DNA of 64,000 nt from Flavobacterium sp. (lineage in GTDB: Bacteria > Bacteroidota > Bacteroidia > Flavobacteriales > Flavobacteriaceae), in assembly GCF_024642105.1 (NCBI RefSeq), contig NZ_JAHEBT010000055.1:1-64000 (forward strand). The letters run 5' to 3'. Shown in pieces: positions 20,241-30,860 of this stretch; position 1 is the stretch's first letter, and every line of letters starts with the position of its first letter. The notes under the pieces were generated by a model. It was given only the letters and a program-made list of their open reading frames with translations, ran no database searches and was not told the DNA's origin. Made by a program: the position numbers and the translations under genes.

Positions 20241-20254
20241 TATTCAAGGAAATT

Positions 20255-20437
20255 ATGGCTAAATTATTAGTAAAACAAGTTAGAAGCAAAATTAACTGTC
20301 CTCTTTCTCAAAAGAGAGGTTTAGAAGCTTTAGGTCTACGTAAAATGGGACAAGTTGTAGAGCATGATTCAAATCCTGCAATCCTTGGTATGATAAATAA
20401 AGTTAAACACTTAGTTTCCGTTGAGGAAGTTAAATAA
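20255..20437 (+). CDS. rpmD: 50S ribosomal protein L30
   Basis: This 60-residue protein has the compact L30 fold sequence ([20 protein letters not shown], then [20 protein letters not shown]). It sits between rpsE and rplO as expected. Confidence 0.97.
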   Translation: MAKLLVKQVRSKINCPLSQKRGLEALGLRKMGQVVEHDSNPAILGMINKVKHLVSVEEVK

Positions 20438-20448
20438 CAATTATAGTT

Positions 20449-20901
20449 ATGAATTTAAGTAACTTACAACCTGCTGAAGGTGCTACACACAATCAAAATA
20501 AAAGATTAGGTAGAGGAGAAGGTTCTGGTAAAGGTGGTACTGCCGCTAGAGGACACAAAGGAGCTAAATCTCGTTCTGGTTATTCTAAAAAGATTGGTTT
20601 TGAGGGAGGGCAAATGCCACTTCAAAGACGTGTGCCTAAGTTTGGTTTCACTAACATCAATCGTAAAGAATACGAAGGTGTTAATTTAGATACCCTTCAA
20701 TTATTAGTTGATAATGGAGTAATTACTGATACTGTTGATATGACAGTTTATGTTGCTAATCGTTTGGCTACCAAAAATGAAATCGTTAAGATTTTAGGTA
20801 GAGGAGAATTGAAAGCAAAATTAAAAGTAACGGCTCACAAATTTACTGCAACTGCAAAAGCGGCTATTGAAGCTGCTGGTGGTGAAGCGGTAACACTATA
20901 A
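20449..20901 (+). CDS. rplO: 50S ribosomal protein L15
   Basis: L15 (150 residues) has the Gly/Lys/Arg-rich N-terminal extension (KRLGRGEGSGKGGTAARGHK, GFEGGQMPLQRRVPKFGF) that penetrates the 50S subunit, and a globular C-terminus. It is followed after 13 bases by secY. Confidence 0.98.
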   Translation: MNLSNLQPAEGATHNQNKRLGRGEGSGKGGTAARGHKGAKSRSGYSKKIGFEGGQMPLQRRVPKFGFTNINRKEYEGVNLDTLQLLVDNGVITDTVDMTVYVANRLATKNEIVKILGRGELKAKLKVTAHKFTATAKAAIEAAGGEAVTL

Positions 20902-20914
20902 TTTTTCAATTAAG

Positions 20915-22261
20915 ATGAAGAAATTTATTGAATCAATAAGTAATGTTTGGAAAATCGAAGAGTTAAAGAATCGTATTCTTTTAACTCTTGGTTTACTTTT
21001 AATCTATCGTTTTGGAGCACATGTTACGCTACCAGGGATTGATGCTACACAATTAAGCGGTTTAGCGGGACAAACCAAAGATGGTATTGGTTCTGTATTG
21101 GATATGTTTACCGGTGGAGCTTTCTCTAAAGCGTCTGTTTTTGCTTTAGGAATTATGCCTTATATTTCTGCCTCTATTGTGGTTCAGTTAATGGGTATTG
21201 CGATTCCTTATTTGCAAAAACTGCAAAGTGATGGCGAAAGTGGAAGAAAAAAAATCAATCAAATTACTCGTTGGTTAACAATTGGAATTACTTTACTTCA
21301 AGGTCCTACTTACATTTACAATTTATACAGAACATTACCAAGTAATGCCTTTTTATTAGGTTTTAATTCTTTTGAGTTTTTGTTTTCTTCAGTAGTTATT
21401 TTGACTACAGGTACCATATTTGCTATGTGGTTGGGAGAAAAAATTACTGATAAAGGAATTGGTAATGGTATATCATTGTTAATTATGGTGGGTATTTTGG
21501 CTCGTTTGCCACAAGCATTTATTCAAGAGTTTACAACTAGAGTTACTAATAATAATGGAGGACCAATGTTATTGGTTATCGAAATTATTGTTTGGTTACT
21601 AGTAATTATTTCTTGTGTATTGTTAGTGATGGCGGTACGTAAAATACCTGTTCAGTATGCTCGTCGTACTTCAACTGGAGACTACGAACAAGATGTAATG
21701 GGGGGTAATAGACAATGGATTCCTTTGAAGCTTAATGCTGCAGGGGTTATGCCAATTATCTTTGCTCAAGCCATTATGTTTATTCCAGCTGCTGTTGCAG
21801 GATTATCGAAATCAGATGCATCTCAATCTATTGTTGGTGCTTTTAGTAATATGTTCGGTTTTTGGTATAATTTTGTTTTCGCAACATTGATTGTTGTGTT
21901 TACTTTCTTTTATACTGCAATTACTGTTCCTACTAACAAAATGTCTGATGATTTGAAAAGAAGTGGAGGATTTATTCCAGGTGTAAAACCAGGTGTAGAA
22001 ACTTCTGATTTTCTTGATAAAGTGATGTCTTTAATTACTTTCCCAGGGTCTTTATTTCTTGCTCTAATCGCTGTGTTCCCAGCAATTGTTGTAAGCATTA
22101 TGGATGTTCAACAATCTTGGGCGATGTTTTTTGGAGGTACCTCTTTAATTATTATGGTTGGAGTAGCTATCGACACCATACAGCAAATCAATTCATACTT
22201 GTTGAATCAACATTATGATGGTTTAATGAAAACTGGTAAAAATAGAAAAGCAGTAGCTTAA
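20915..22261 (+). CDS. secY: Protein translocase subunit SecY
   Basis: SecY is the channel of the Sec translocon in the inner membrane. The 448-residue product has about ten membrane spans. Recognisable blocks are the plug/TM2a area (LDMFTGGAFSKASVFALGIM), PYISASIVVQLM, the conserved cytoplasmic loops (RRTSTGDYEQDVMGGNRQWI, KMSDDLKRSGGFIPGVKPG) and TM10 GTSLIIMVGVAIDTIQQI. Its place at the end of the spc gene order is standard. Confidence 0.98.
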   Translation: MKKFIESISNVWKIEELKNRILLTLGLLLIYRFGAHVTLPGIDATQLSGLAGQTKDGIGSVLDMFTGGAFSKASVFALGIMPYISASIVVQLMGIAIPYLQKLQSDGESGRKKINQITRWLTIGITLLQGPTYIYNLYRTLPSNAFLLGFNSFEFLFSSVVILTTGTIFAMWLGEKITDKGIGNGISLLIMVGILARLPQAFIQEFTTRVTNNNGGPMLLVIEIIVWLLVIISCVLLVMAVRKIPVQYARRTSTGDYEQDVMGGNRQWIPLKLNAAGVMPIIFAQAIMFIPAAVAGLSKSDASQSIVGAFSNMFGFWYNFVFATLIVVFTFFYTAITVPTNKMSDDLKRSGGFIPGVKPGVETSDFLDKVMSLITFPGSLFLALIAVFPAIVVSIMDVQQSWAMFFGGTSLIIMVGVAIDTIQQINSYLLNQHYDGLMKTGKNRKAVA

Positions 22262-22264
22262 CTT

Positions 22265-22480
22265 ATGGCAAAACAATCAGCAATAGAACAAGACGGATCC
22301 ATCATTGAAGCATTATCCAATGCGATGTTCCGTGTAGAGTTAGAAAATGGACATATTGTAATTGCTCATATTTCTGGAAAAATGCGTATGCATTACATCA
22401 AATTATTACCTGGTGATAAAGTGAAACTAGAAATGAGTCCTTACGATTTGTCAAAAGCAAGAATTACTTATAGATATTAA
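22265..22480 (+). CDS. infA: Translation initiation factor IF-1
   Basis: IF-1 (71 residues) blocks the ribosomal A site during initiation. The S1-type OB fold is seen from [19 protein letters not shown] through [20 protein letters not shown] to RITYRY. It starts 3 bases after secY and is followed by rpmJ. Confidence 0.98.
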   Translation: MAKQSAIEQDGSIIEALSNAMFRVELENGHIVIAHISGKMRMHYIKLLPGDKVKLEMSPYDLSKARITYRY

Positions 22481-22494
22481 AAGATATTTCAACA

Positions 22495-22611
22495 ATGAAA
22501 GTAAGAGCATCAGTGAAAAAGAGAAGTGCCGAGTGCATTATCGTACGTAGAAAAGGAAGATTATACGTAATCAACAAAAAGAATCCTAGATTTAAACAAA
22601 GACAAGGATAA
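22495..22611 (+). CDS. rpmJ: 50S ribosomal protein L36 (zinc-free form)
   Basis: A 38-residue gene lies between infA and rpsM: it begins [14 protein letters not shown] and ends PRFKQRQG. The position and both ends identify L36. The zinc ligands of the usual form are replaced (Ser11 and Asn27 instead of Cys), so it is the cysteine-poor, zinc-independent variety. Confidence 0.95.
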
Positions 22612-22613
22612 TT

Positions 22614-22988
22614 ATGGCAAGAATAGCAGGGGTAGATATCCCAAAAAACAAGAGAGGTGTTATAGCACTTACCTACATCTTCGGATTAGGAAAAAGTAGA
22701 GCAATTGAGATTTTAGAAAAAGCTCAAGTTAGCCAAGATAAAAAAGTTCAAGATTGGAATGATGCTGAGATCGGAGCAATTCGTGAAGCGGTATCGGCTT
22801 TCAAAATTGAAGGAGAATTGCGTTCTGAGGTTTCTTTAAACATCAAACGTTTAATGGATATTGGTTGTTATAGAGGTATCCGTCATAGATCTGGTCTTCC
22901 ATTAAGAGGACAAAGAACTAAAAACAACTCTAGAACAAGAAAAGGTAAAAGAAAAACTGTTGCTAACAAGAAAAAAGCAACTAAATAA
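22614..22988 (+). CDS. rpsM: 30S ribosomal protein S13
   Basis: S13 (124 residues) is in the 30S head and contacts tRNA and the large subunit. It begins [20 protein letters not shown] and has the C-terminal [20 protein letters not shown] and a basic tail. Its ATG is two bases after rpmJ. It heads the alpha-type gene order. Confidence 0.98.
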   Translation: MARIAGVDIPKNKRGVIALTYIFGLGKSRAIEILEKAQVSQDKKVQDWNDAEIGAIREAVSAFKIEGELRSEVSLNIKRLMDIGCYRGIRHRSGLPLRGQRTKNNSRTRKGKRKTVANKKKATK

Positions 22989-22996
22989 TAAGTAAT

Positions 22997-23380
22997 ATGG
23001 CTAAAGCAACTGCAAAAAAACGTAAAGTTATCGTTGAATCAACGGGAGAAGCTCATATTTCTGCTACTTTTAACAACATCATCATTTCTTTGACTAACAA
23101 AAAAGGTGAAGTTATTTCTTGGTCTTCAGCTGGTAAGATGGGTTTCAGAGGTTCTAAAAAGAACACTCCGTACGCAGCTCAAATGGCAGCAGAAGATTGT
23201 ACTAAAGTAGCTCTTGAAGCTGGACTTAAAAAAGTAAAAGTGTATGTTAAAGGACCAGGAAACGGACGTGAGTCTGCTATCCGTTCTTTGCATAACGGTG
23301 GAATTGAAGTTACAGAAATCATTGATGTAACACCAATGCCTCATAATGGATGTCGTCCTCCTAAAAGACGTAGAGTTTAA
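22997..23380 (+). CDS. rpsK: 30S ribosomal protein S11
   Basis: S11 (127 residues) lies on the 30S platform. [40 protein letters not shown] and [18 protein letters not shown] are the conserved blocks. A 91-base gap with a hairpin separates it from rpsD. Confidence 0.98.
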   Translation: MAKATAKKRKVIVESTGEAHISATFNNIIISLTNKKGEVISWSSAGKMGFRGSKKNTPYAAQMAAEDCTKVALEAGLKKVKVYVKGPGNGRESAIRSLHNGGIEVTEIIDVTPMPHNGCRPPKRRRV

Positions 23381-23417
23381 TACTCAAAATAATTATAGTA
23401 TAAACTAGATAGACTAT

Positions 23418-23452
23418 AGATTATCGAAGGATACGACCTGAATTCATAATCT
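23418..23452 (+). promoter_or_regulatory. Hairpin in the rpsK-rpsD gap
   Basis: AGATTAT (23418-23424) pairs perfectly with ATAATCT (23446-23452) around a 21-base loop, 19 bases before the rpsD ATG. S4 is the feedback regulator of this operon in E. coli. This is a weak candidate control site because the stem is A/T-rich. Confidence 0.35.
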
Positions 23453-23471
23453 CTATCTTAAACAATTTAAA

Positions 23472-24077
23472 ATGGCAAGATATACTGGTCCAAGTACAAG
23501 AATCGCACGTAAATTCGGCGAGGCAATTTTCGGAGACGATAAAGCTTTCGAAAAAAGAAATTACCCACCTGGTCAACACGGGATGGCTAAAAAAAGAGGA
23601 AAAAAATCTGAGTATGCTGTCCAATTGATGGAAAAGCAAAAAGCTAAATATTCTTATGGAATTTTAGAAAAACAATTCAGAAATTTATTCGAAAAAGCAT
23701 CAGCTACTAAAGGAGTTACTGGTGAAGTATTATTACAATTATGTGAGGCTAGATTAGACAACGTAGTTTTTAGAATGGGTATTGCTCCTTCTAGAAGAGG
23801 TGCTCGTCAAATCGTTTCTCACAGACACATCACTGTAAACGGTGAAGTAGTTAATATTCCTTCTTACCACCTTAAACCTGGTGATAAAGTTGCTGTTCGT
23901 GAAAAATCTAAATCTATAGAGGCTATCGAACGTTCTTTATCTAATTCAAGTCATGTTTATGAATGGATTACATGGAACAACGATCTTAAAGAAGGAACAT
24001 TTGTTTCTGTACCTGCAAGATTGCAAATTCCAGAAAACATTAAAGAACAATTAATCGTAGAGTTGTACAACAAATAA
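23472..24077 (+). CDS. rpsD: 30S ribosomal protein S4
   Basis: S4 (201 residues) initiates assembly of the 30S body. It shows [38 protein letters not shown] and the S4 RNA-binding domain ([40 protein letters not shown]). The N-terminal cysteine cluster of zinc-type S4 is absent. Confidence 0.98.
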   Translation: MARYTGPSTRIARKFGEAIFGDDKAFEKRNYPPGQHGMAKKRGKKSEYAVQLMEKQKAKYSYGILEKQFRNLFEKASATKGVTGEVLLQLCEARLDNVVFRMGIAPSRRGARQIVSHRHITVNGEVVNIPSYHLKPGDKVAVREKSKSIEAIERSLSNSSHVYEWITWNNDLKEGTFVSVPARLQIPENIKEQLIVELYNK

Positions 24078-24098
24078 TAATTGACTTAGTCGAAATTT

Positions 24099-25091
24099 AT
24101 GGCAATATTTAATTTTCAGAAGCCCGATAAAGTTATCATGATCGATTCAACCGATTTTGAAGGTAAATTTGAATTTAGACCTTTAGAACCTGGTTACGGA
24201 TTGACTGTTGGTAATGCACTTAGAAGAGTTTTGCTTTCAGCATTGGAAGGTTATGCAATTACATCTGTTCGTATCGAAGGTGTAGATCATGAGTTTTCTA
24301 CTATTTCAGGAGTTGTTGAAGACGTTACCGAAATTATCCTTAATCTTAAACAAGTACGTTTCAAACGTCAAATTGAAGATATCGATAATGAAGCTGTTAC
24401 TATTTCAGTTTCTGGTAAAGATCAATTAACAGCTGGTGATTTTCAAAAATTCATTTCAGGTTTTCAAGTTTTGAATCCAGAACTAGTTATCTGTAATTTG
24501 GATAGCAAAATCAAACTGAATTTCGATTTAACTATCGAAAAAGGTAGAGGATATGTTCCTGCTGAAGAGAACAAAAAACAAAATGCTGCAATTGGAACCA
24601 TTTTTACAGACTCTATTTTTACTCCGGTAAAAAATGTAAAATATGCTATTGAAAACTTCCGTGTAGAGCAAAAAACAGATTATGAAAAATTAGTTTTTGA
24701 AATCAAAACTGATGGTTCTATCAATCCTAAAGATGCTCTTACTGAAGCGGCTAAAGTTTTAATTCACCATTTCATGTTGTTCTCAGACGAAAGAATCACT
24801 CTTGAGGCTGACGAAATCGCACAAACAGAATCATACGATGAGGAATCATTGCACATGAGACAATTGCTTAAAACTAAGCTTGTAGACATGGATCTTTCTG
24901 TTAGAGCATTAAACTGCTTGAAAGCGGCTGAAGTTGATACACTTGGTGATTTAGTATCGTTCAATAAAAATGACCTAATGAAATTCCGTAATTTCGGTAA
25001 AAAATCGTTGACTGAACTTGATGAGTTAGTTGCGGTTAAAAACTTGACCTTCGGAATGGACTTGGCAAAATACAAACTAGATAAAGAATAA
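24099..25091 (+). CDS. rpoA: DNA-directed RNA polymerase subunit alpha
   Basis: The alpha subunit dimerises to scaffold RNA polymerase. The 330-residue product has the N-terminal domain ([20 protein letters not shown], and later [11 protein letters not shown]) and the C-terminal helix-hairpin-helix domain ([20 protein letters not shown] is close to its start, then [16 protein letters not shown]). It lies between rpsD and rplQ as usual. Confidence 0.98.
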   Translation: MAIFNFQKPDKVIMIDSTDFEGKFEFRPLEPGYGLTVGNALRRVLLSALEGYAITSVRIEGVDHEFSTISGVVEDVTEIILNLKQVRFKRQIEDIDNEAVTISVSGKDQLTAGDFQKFISGFQVLNPELVICNLDSKIKLNFDLTIEKGRGYVPAEENKKQNAAIGTIFTDSIFTPVKNVKYAIENFRVEQKTDYEKLVFEIKTDGSINPKDALTEAAKVLIHHFMLFSDERITLEADEIAQTESYDEESLHMRQLLKTKLVDMDLSVRALNCLKAAEVDTLGDLVSFNKNDLMKFRNFGKKSLTELDELVAVKNLTFGMDLAKYKLDKE

Positions 25092-25093
25092 TC

Positions 25094-25117
25094 TAATCTT
25101 CCCGTTAGGGTAGGTTA
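25094..25117 (+). promoter_or_regulatory. Hairpin upstream of rplQ
   Basis: TAATC-TT-CCC, loop GTTA, GGG-TA-GGTTA folds into a stem with a 2x2 internal loop and one G-U pair, beginning 3 bases after the rpoA stop. No T run follows, so it is not a terminator. It may affect rplQ translation or RNA processing. Confidence 0.4.
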
Positions 25118-25131
25118 CATTTCATAAAGCA

Positions 25132-25635
25132 ATGAGACACGGAAAAAAATTCAATCACTTAAGCAGACAGACTGCACATAGAAAATCTATGTTAGCTAAT
25201 ATGGCTTGTTCTCTAATCGAGCACAAACGTATTAACACTACTGTTGCTAAAGCAAAAGCGCTTAAACAATTTGTTGAGCCATTAATAACAAAATCAAAAG
25301 CAGATACGACTCACAATCGTCGTATTGTTTTTTCTTACTTACGTAGCAAATATGCAGTTACTGACTTGTTCAGAGATGTTGCTGCTAAAGTAGGTGACCG
25401 TCCAGGTGGATACACTCGTATCATTAAAGTTGGAAATCGTTTAGGAGATAATGCTGATATGGCAATGATCGAATTAGTAGATTTTAACGAACTTTACAAC
25501 GGAGGTAAAAAAGAAGTTAAAAAAGCAAAAAGCCGTCGTGGTGGAAAAGCTAAAAAAGCAGACGAAGTAGAAGCAGCTCCAGTTGCAGAAGCTCCAGTTG
25601 CTGATGCTGAACCAACAACAGAAGCTGCTGAATAA
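25132..25635 (+). CDS. rplQ: 50S ribosomal protein L17
   Basis: L17 lies near the tunnel exit. The first ~120 residues match the family ([60 protein letters not shown]). The remaining ~45 residues are a Lys- then Ala/Glu/Pro-rich low-complexity tail that lengthens the protein to 167. It is the last gene of the ribosomal run; a strong terminator follows. Confidence 0.97.
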   Translation: MRHGKKFNHLSRQTAHRKSMLANMACSLIEHKRINTTVAKAKALKQFVEPLITKSKADTTHNRRIVFSYLRSKYAVTDLFRDVAAKVGDRPGGYTRIIKVGNRLGDNADMAMIELVDFNELYNGGKKEVKKAKSRRGGKAKKADEVEAAPVAEAPVADAEPTTEAAE

Positions 25636-25660
25636 TTATGATTATAATCATTCAATAATA

Positions 25661-25700
25661 AAAAAAGGATAAACTAATTTTTAGTTTATCCTTTTTTTTT
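25661..25700 (+). terminator. Terminator of the ribosomal gene run
   Basis: AAAAAAGGATAAACTAA and its complement TTAGTTTATCCTTTTTT form a long perfect stem around a TTT loop, ending in nine T. It begins 25 bases after the rplQ stop. Confidence 0.92.
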
Positions 25701-25749
25701 GAATTTTTTAGAATCCTTTTTTCAAAATAAAAAAAACTTCAACCAATTT

Positions 25750-25782
25750 TTTGCATTCGCTGCTTTTATGAATTAAATTTGC
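25750..25782 (+). promoter_or_regulatory. carA promoter
   Basis: TTTG at 25750-25753 and TAAATTTGC at 25774-25782, spacing 20. The TTG start of a longer carA frame (25779) is inside the -7 box, which rules that start out. Confidence 0.85.
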
Positions 25783-25799
25783 AGCATATTAAACTACAC

Positions 25800-26900
25800 A
25801 TGAAATACACAACTAGACAAAGTGCCATTCTATTACTAAGCGATGGGACTATTTTTCACGGAAAATCTATCGGAATTAGCGGAACTACTTTTGGTGAAGT
25901 ATGTTTTAATACTGGAATGACAGGATACCAAGAGATCTTTACTGATCCTTCGTATTTTGGACAAATCATGGTGGCTACTAATGCTCATATAGGTAACTAT
26001 GGAGTTAATGATAAAGAAATAGAATCTCAAGGAATTAAGATTGCTGGTTTGGTTTGTAAAAATTTCAGCTTTAATTATTCTCGTCCCGATGCTACGGAGA
26101 GTTTGGAAGATTATTTTACGCAACAAAATTTAATCTGTATTTCGGATGTAGATACTCGTGCTTTGGTAAGTTATATTCGTGACAACGGTGCTATGAACTC
26201 GGTGATTTGTACTGATGGTACTCCCATCGAAGAATTGAAAGCGGCTTTGGCTCAGGTTCCTGATATGAAAGGATTAGAGTTGGCTTCTAAAGTTTCCACT
26301 AAAGCTCCTTATTTCTACGGAGATGAGAATGCTACTTATAAAATTGCAGCCTTAGATTTAGGTATTAAAACGAATATTCTCCGCAATTTTTCGAAAAGAG
26401 ATTGTTATATCAAGGTTTTTCCTTACGATTCATCCTATGCTGATTTGGCTTCCTTTAATCCTGATGGTTTCTTTTTGTCGAATGGTCCTGGAGATCCAGA
26501 TCCTTTGACGAGTGCCATTGGTGTTGCCAAAGAAATCATAGCCAATAATCAACCTTTGTTTGGAATTTGTTTAGGACATCAAGTTATTGCTTTGGCCAAT
26601 GGAGTGTCTACTTATAAAATGTTCAATGGACACCGTGGAATTAATCACCCGGTTAAAAATGTGATTACTGGCAAAGGAGAGATTACGTCTCAAAACCATG
26701 GTTTTGCTGTCAATAAAGAAGAATTAGCACAACATCCTGATTTGGAAATTACGCATTTGCATTTGAATGATGAAACGGTTGCTGGAATGCGTATGAAAAA
26801 TAAAAATTGTTTTTCGGTACAATACCATCCAGAGGCTAGTCCAGGTCCACATGATTCTTCGTATCTGTTTGATCAATTTATTGAGAACATGAAAAAATAA
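25800..26900 (+). CDS. carA: Carbamoyl-phosphate synthase, small (glutamine amidotransferase) subunit
   Basis: CarA hydrolyses glutamine and passes ammonia to CarB for carbamoyl phosphate, the precursor of pyrimidines and arginine. The 366-residue product has the N-terminal CPSase_sm_chain domain (LLLSDGTIFHGKSIG, FNTGMTGYQEIFTDPSY) and a class I amidotransferase domain with nucleophile Cys257 in LFGICLGHQ and the His/Glu pair in YHPEASPGP. The start at 25800 is fixed by the promoter. carB is not in this window. It stands alone with its own terminator. Confidence 0.95.
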   Translation: MKYTTRQSAILLLSDGTIFHGKSIGISGTTFGEVCFNTGMTGYQEIFTDPSYFGQIMVATNAHIGNYGVNDKEIESQGIKIAGLVCKNFSFNYSRPDATESLEDYFTQQNLICISDVDTRALVSYIRDNGAMNSVICTDGTPIEELKAALAQVPDMKGLELASKVSTKAPYFYGDENATYKIAALDLGIKTNILRNFSKRDCYIKVFPYDSSYADLASFNPDGFFLSNGPGDPDPLTSAIGVAKEIIANNQPLFGICLGHQVIALANGVSTYKMFNGHRGINHPVKNVITGKGEITSQNHGFAVNKEELAQHPDLEITHLHLNDETVAGMRMKNKNCFSVQYHPEASPGPHDSSYLFDQFIENMKK

Positions 26901-26926
26901 TTACATCCTTTCAAGATGTTCTGAGA

Positions 26927-26954
26927 GCGGAGTACTAGTACTCCGCTTTTTTTA
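26927..26954 (+). terminator. carA terminator
   Basis: GCGGAGTACTAGTACTCCGC is a perfect 20-base palindrome (26927-26946) followed by seven T, starting 26 bases after the carA stop. Confidence 0.92.
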
Positions 26955-27074
26955 TATAACATTTTGATATAATTGCGTGTTATTTCTTTTAAAACTTTGA
27001 TAATCACAATTCGCCTCTACTTTTGTACTTAAAAATTACAACGTTTTCGTTAATAAGATTGGTTTTTTTTGTGT

Positions 27075-27103
27075 TTTGATTACGAAAGATGTAATATATT
27101 TGC
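27075..27103 (+). promoter_or_regulatory. eno promoter
   Basis: The -7 box TATATTTGC lies at 27095-27103. A TTTG at 27075-27078 is upstream with a short 16-base spacer. The transcript leader would be about 37 bases. Confidence 0.7.
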
Positions 27104-27137
27104 GTTAAAATTATAAAGTTCAACATTATAAAAATAA

Positions 27138-28436
<1,299 letters not shown>

Positions 28437-28454
28437 TTATATAAAATAATATTT

Positions 28455-28493
28455 TTTAAAGCCATTCACGGTTCGTGAATGGCTTTTTTTTTT
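28455..28493 (+). terminator. eno terminator
   Basis: AAAGCCATTCACG, loop GTT, CGTGAATGGCTTT is a perfect 13-pair stem followed by a T run (28484-28493), about 20 bases after the eno stop. Confidence 0.93.
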
Positions 28494-28546
28494 GAATTTT
28501 AACATTTTCACTTCTATTTTCACTTTCAAATTAATATGAAATTGCC

Positions 28547-28555
28547 TAAATTTGA
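28547..28555 (+). promoter_or_regulatory. Probable gltA -7 promoter element
   Basis: TAAATTTGA at 28547-28555 fits the Bacteroidota -7 box, 41 bases before the gltA ATG. No good TTTG is seen at the expected distance upstream, so the assignment is moderate. Confidence 0.5.
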
Positions 28556-28595
28556 AGAATTATTATTTTAATACAGTTTATTTCCTTTTTATATT

Positions 28596-29867
28596 ATGTC
28601 AAAAATAGCAACATTAGAAATCGATGGAAATCAATTTGAACTTCCAGTTATTGTAGGAAGTGAGAATGAAGGCGCTGTCGATATTAGTAAATTACGTGAC
28701 GCTTCAGGTTTGATTACACTTGATCCAGGTTACAAAAATTCAGGTTCTTGCAAAAGTGAAATTACATTCCTTGACGGTGAGTTGGGTATTTTACGTTACC
28801 GAGGGTATTCTATCGAAGATTTGGCTGAAAAGTCTAATTTTTTAGAGGTTTCTTATTTGGTTATTTTTGGAGAATTGCCAACCGCTGAGCAATTGCATCA
28901 ATTTGAGGAAGACATTAGAAAATATACTTTGGTTAACGAGGAAATGAAAAACATCATTGACGGTTTTCCAAAAACAGCGCATCCAATGGGTGTCTTGTCT
29001 GCTTTGACCAGTGCTTTGACTGCTTTTAATCCCAAGTCAGTTAATGTAGAGAACAGTAAAGAAATGTATGAGGCGGTATGTAAAACTATGGGTAAATTCT
29101 TAGTAATTGCTACTTGGACGTACAGAAAGAGTATGGGCTTCCCATTGAACTACTACGATAATACGAAAGGGTATGTAGAAAACTTCATGCGTTTGATGTT
29201 TGAATTGCCTACAGGTCCTTATGCTGCTGATCCAGTAGTTATTAATGCATTGGATAAATTATTCATTCTTCACGCTGATCACGAACAAAACTGTTCTACT
29301 TCAACCGTACGTATGGTAGGTTCTTCTCACGCTGGTTTGTTTGCTTCTATTTCTGCCGGTGTTTCTGCACTTTGGGGACCATTGCATGGCGGAGCGAATC
29401 AAGCGGTACTTGAGATGTTAGAAGAAATTTATAAAACAGGTGGTGATGCGGATAAATATTTGGCAAAAGCCAAAGATAAAAACGATCCGTTCCGTTTGAT
29501 GGGATTTGGTCACCGTGTGTACAAAAACTTTGATCCAAGAGCGAAAATCATTAAGAAAGCAGCCGATGAAGTATTGGGTACTTTAGGAGTGAATGATCCT
29601 ATCTTGGACATTGCTAAAAAATTAGAAGCTGCCGCTTTGGAAGATGAGTACTTCAAATCGAGAAACTTATATCCTAATGTGGATTTCTACTCTGGTATTA
29701 TCTACAGAGCTTTAGGTATTCCAACCGATATGTTTACGGTTATGTTTGCTATTGGAAGGTTACCAGGTTGGATTGCGCAATGGAAAGAAATGCGTGAAAA
29801 TAAAGAACCAATTGGTCGACCAAGACAAATCTACATCGGTCATCCTTTGAGAGCATTTAAACGATAA
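28596..29867 (+). CDS. gltA: Citrate synthase (type II)
   Basis: Citrate synthase condenses acetyl-CoA and oxaloacetate at the entry of the TCA cycle. The 423-residue product is the long hexameric bacterial type with the N-terminal extension. The catalytic set is visible: His264 in GPLHGGANQA, His306 in GFGHRVYKNFDPRA and Asp363 in VDFYSGIIYRALG, plus HADHEQNCSTSTVR at 226. It ends in GHPLRAFKR as expected. It is a single-gene unit with its own terminator. Confidence 0.97.
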   Translation: MSKIATLEIDGNQFELPVIVGSENEGAVDISKLRDASGLITLDPGYKNSGSCKSEITFLDGELGILRYRGYSIEDLAEKSNFLEVSYLVIFGELPTAEQLHQFEEDIRKYTLVNEEMKNIIDGFPKTAHPMGVLSALTSALTAFNPKSVNVENSKEMYEAVCKTMGKFLVIATWTYRKSMGFPLNYYDNTKGYVENFMRLMFELPTGPYAADPVVINALDKLFILHADHEQNCSTSTVRMVGSSHAGLFASISAGVSALWGPLHGGANQAVLEMLEEIYKTGGDADKYLAKAKDKNDPFRLMGFGHRVYKNFDPRAKIIKKAADEVLGTLGVNDPILDIAKKLEAAALEDEYFKSRNLYPNVDFYSGIIYRALGIPTDMFTVMFAIGRLPGWIAQWKEMRENKEPIGRPRQIYIGHPLRAFKR

Positions 29868-29885
29868 TTTCAACTTCAATACATC

Positions 29886-29914
29886 AAGCTTCACTTCTCA
29901 GTGAAGCTTTTTTT
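29886..29914 (+). terminator. gltA terminator
   Basis: AAGCTTCACT, loop TCTC, AGTGAAGCTT is a perfect 10-pair stem followed by T, 18 bases after the gltA stop and just before the next gene. Confidence 0.92.
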
Positions 29915-29945
29915 GTTATCTTAGCCTTAGTTAAATCCCGAGTTT

Positions 29946-30860
29946 ATGTTGCAATTGAATATAAAAGATGAAACGTCCCGTTTGCGGGCAGTGGTATTAG
30001 GGACGGCGGAGAGCAATGGGCCTACTCCCCAACCCGAAGAGGCGTATGACCCTAAATCATTGGAACATATCAAAGCAGGGACTTACCCTATTGAAGCCGA
30101 TATGGTGACTGAAATGGATGCTTTTGAGGCGGTATTACAAAACTATGGGGTAACGGTTTTTCGTCCTCAACTCATCCCGAATTACAATCAGATTTTTACT
30201 CGTGATATTGGATTTGTTATTGACGATGTATTTATTAAATCTAATATTTTACCTGATCGAGAGCGTGAGCTCGATGCGATACAGTATATCATCGATCAAA
30301 TTGCGCCTGCTAAAGTGGTGCGTCCTCCTGAAGAGGTTCATATTGAAGGTGGCGATGTCATGTTGTGGGGGAATTATATTTTTGTGGGGACTTATAAAGG
30401 AAGTGATTACAAAGATTATATTACTGCCCGAACTAATATGCTAGGAGTGGAGTACCTCCGTAAATTATTCCCTAATAAAATAGTTAAGGAATTCGATTTG
30501 GTTAAATCCAAAATAGAAGCCCGCGATAATGCGTTGCATTTGGATTGTTGTTTTCAGCCCGTGGGTAAAGACAAAGCTATCATTTACAAACGCGGTTTTC
30601 GTGAAGAGGCCGATTATTTGTTTTTGGTCAATTTGTTTGGGAAAGAAAATCTATTCCATATCAAACGCAAGGAGATGTATCATATGTATTCCAATGTGTT
30701 TTCTATTGCACCAGATGTAGTAGTTTCTGAACGAAAATTTACACGTTTGAACCATTGGCTTAGAGATAATGGATTTACCGTTGAAACAATTCCGTATGCT
30801 GAAATAGCGAAACAAGAAGGCTTGTTGCGTTGCTCGACATTGCCGTTGATTAGGGAGTGA
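29946..30860 (+). CDS. Arginine deiminase/amidinotransferase-fold protein (DDAH-like)
   Basis: This 304-residue protein belongs to the guanidino-modifying enzyme superfamily, which includes dimethylarginine dimethylaminohydrolase, arginine deiminase and amidinotransferases. The likely catalytic residues are Glu134 in the EGGD motif, His198 in NALHLDCCF and the near-terminal Cys296 in LLRCSTLPL. The order Glu-His-Cys is that of the family. The Asn/Asp-rich region FTRDIGFVI is also typical. The exact substrate (arginine, citrulline or a methylated form) cannot be set from sequence. It follows the gltA terminator closely; a weak TATCTTAG box lies at about 29916-29923. A second protein of this fold (31523-32464) lies downstream. 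Confidence 0.88.
   Translation: MLQLNIKDETSRLRAVVLGTAESNGPTPQPEEAYDPKSLEHIKAGTYPIEADMVTEMDAFEAVLQNYGVTVFRPQLIPNYNQIFTRDIGFVIDDVFIKSNILPDRERELDAIQYIIDQIAPAKVVRPPEEVHIEGGDVMLWGNYIFVGTYKGSDYKDYITARTNMLGVEYLRKLFPNKIVKEFDLVKSKIEARDNALHLDCCFQPVGKDKAIIYKRGFREEADYLFLVNLFGKENLFHIKRKEMYHMYSNVFSIAPDVVVSERKFTRLNHWLRDNGFTVETIPYAEIAKQEGLLRCSTLPLIRE

Noticed and set aside
25779..25799. Longer carA start at a TTG
   Set aside because: The TTG lies inside the -7 promoter box, so it would not be transcribed.
26927..26946. 20-base palindrome as an operator
   Set aside because: It is followed by a T run and placed just after carA, so a terminator explains it.
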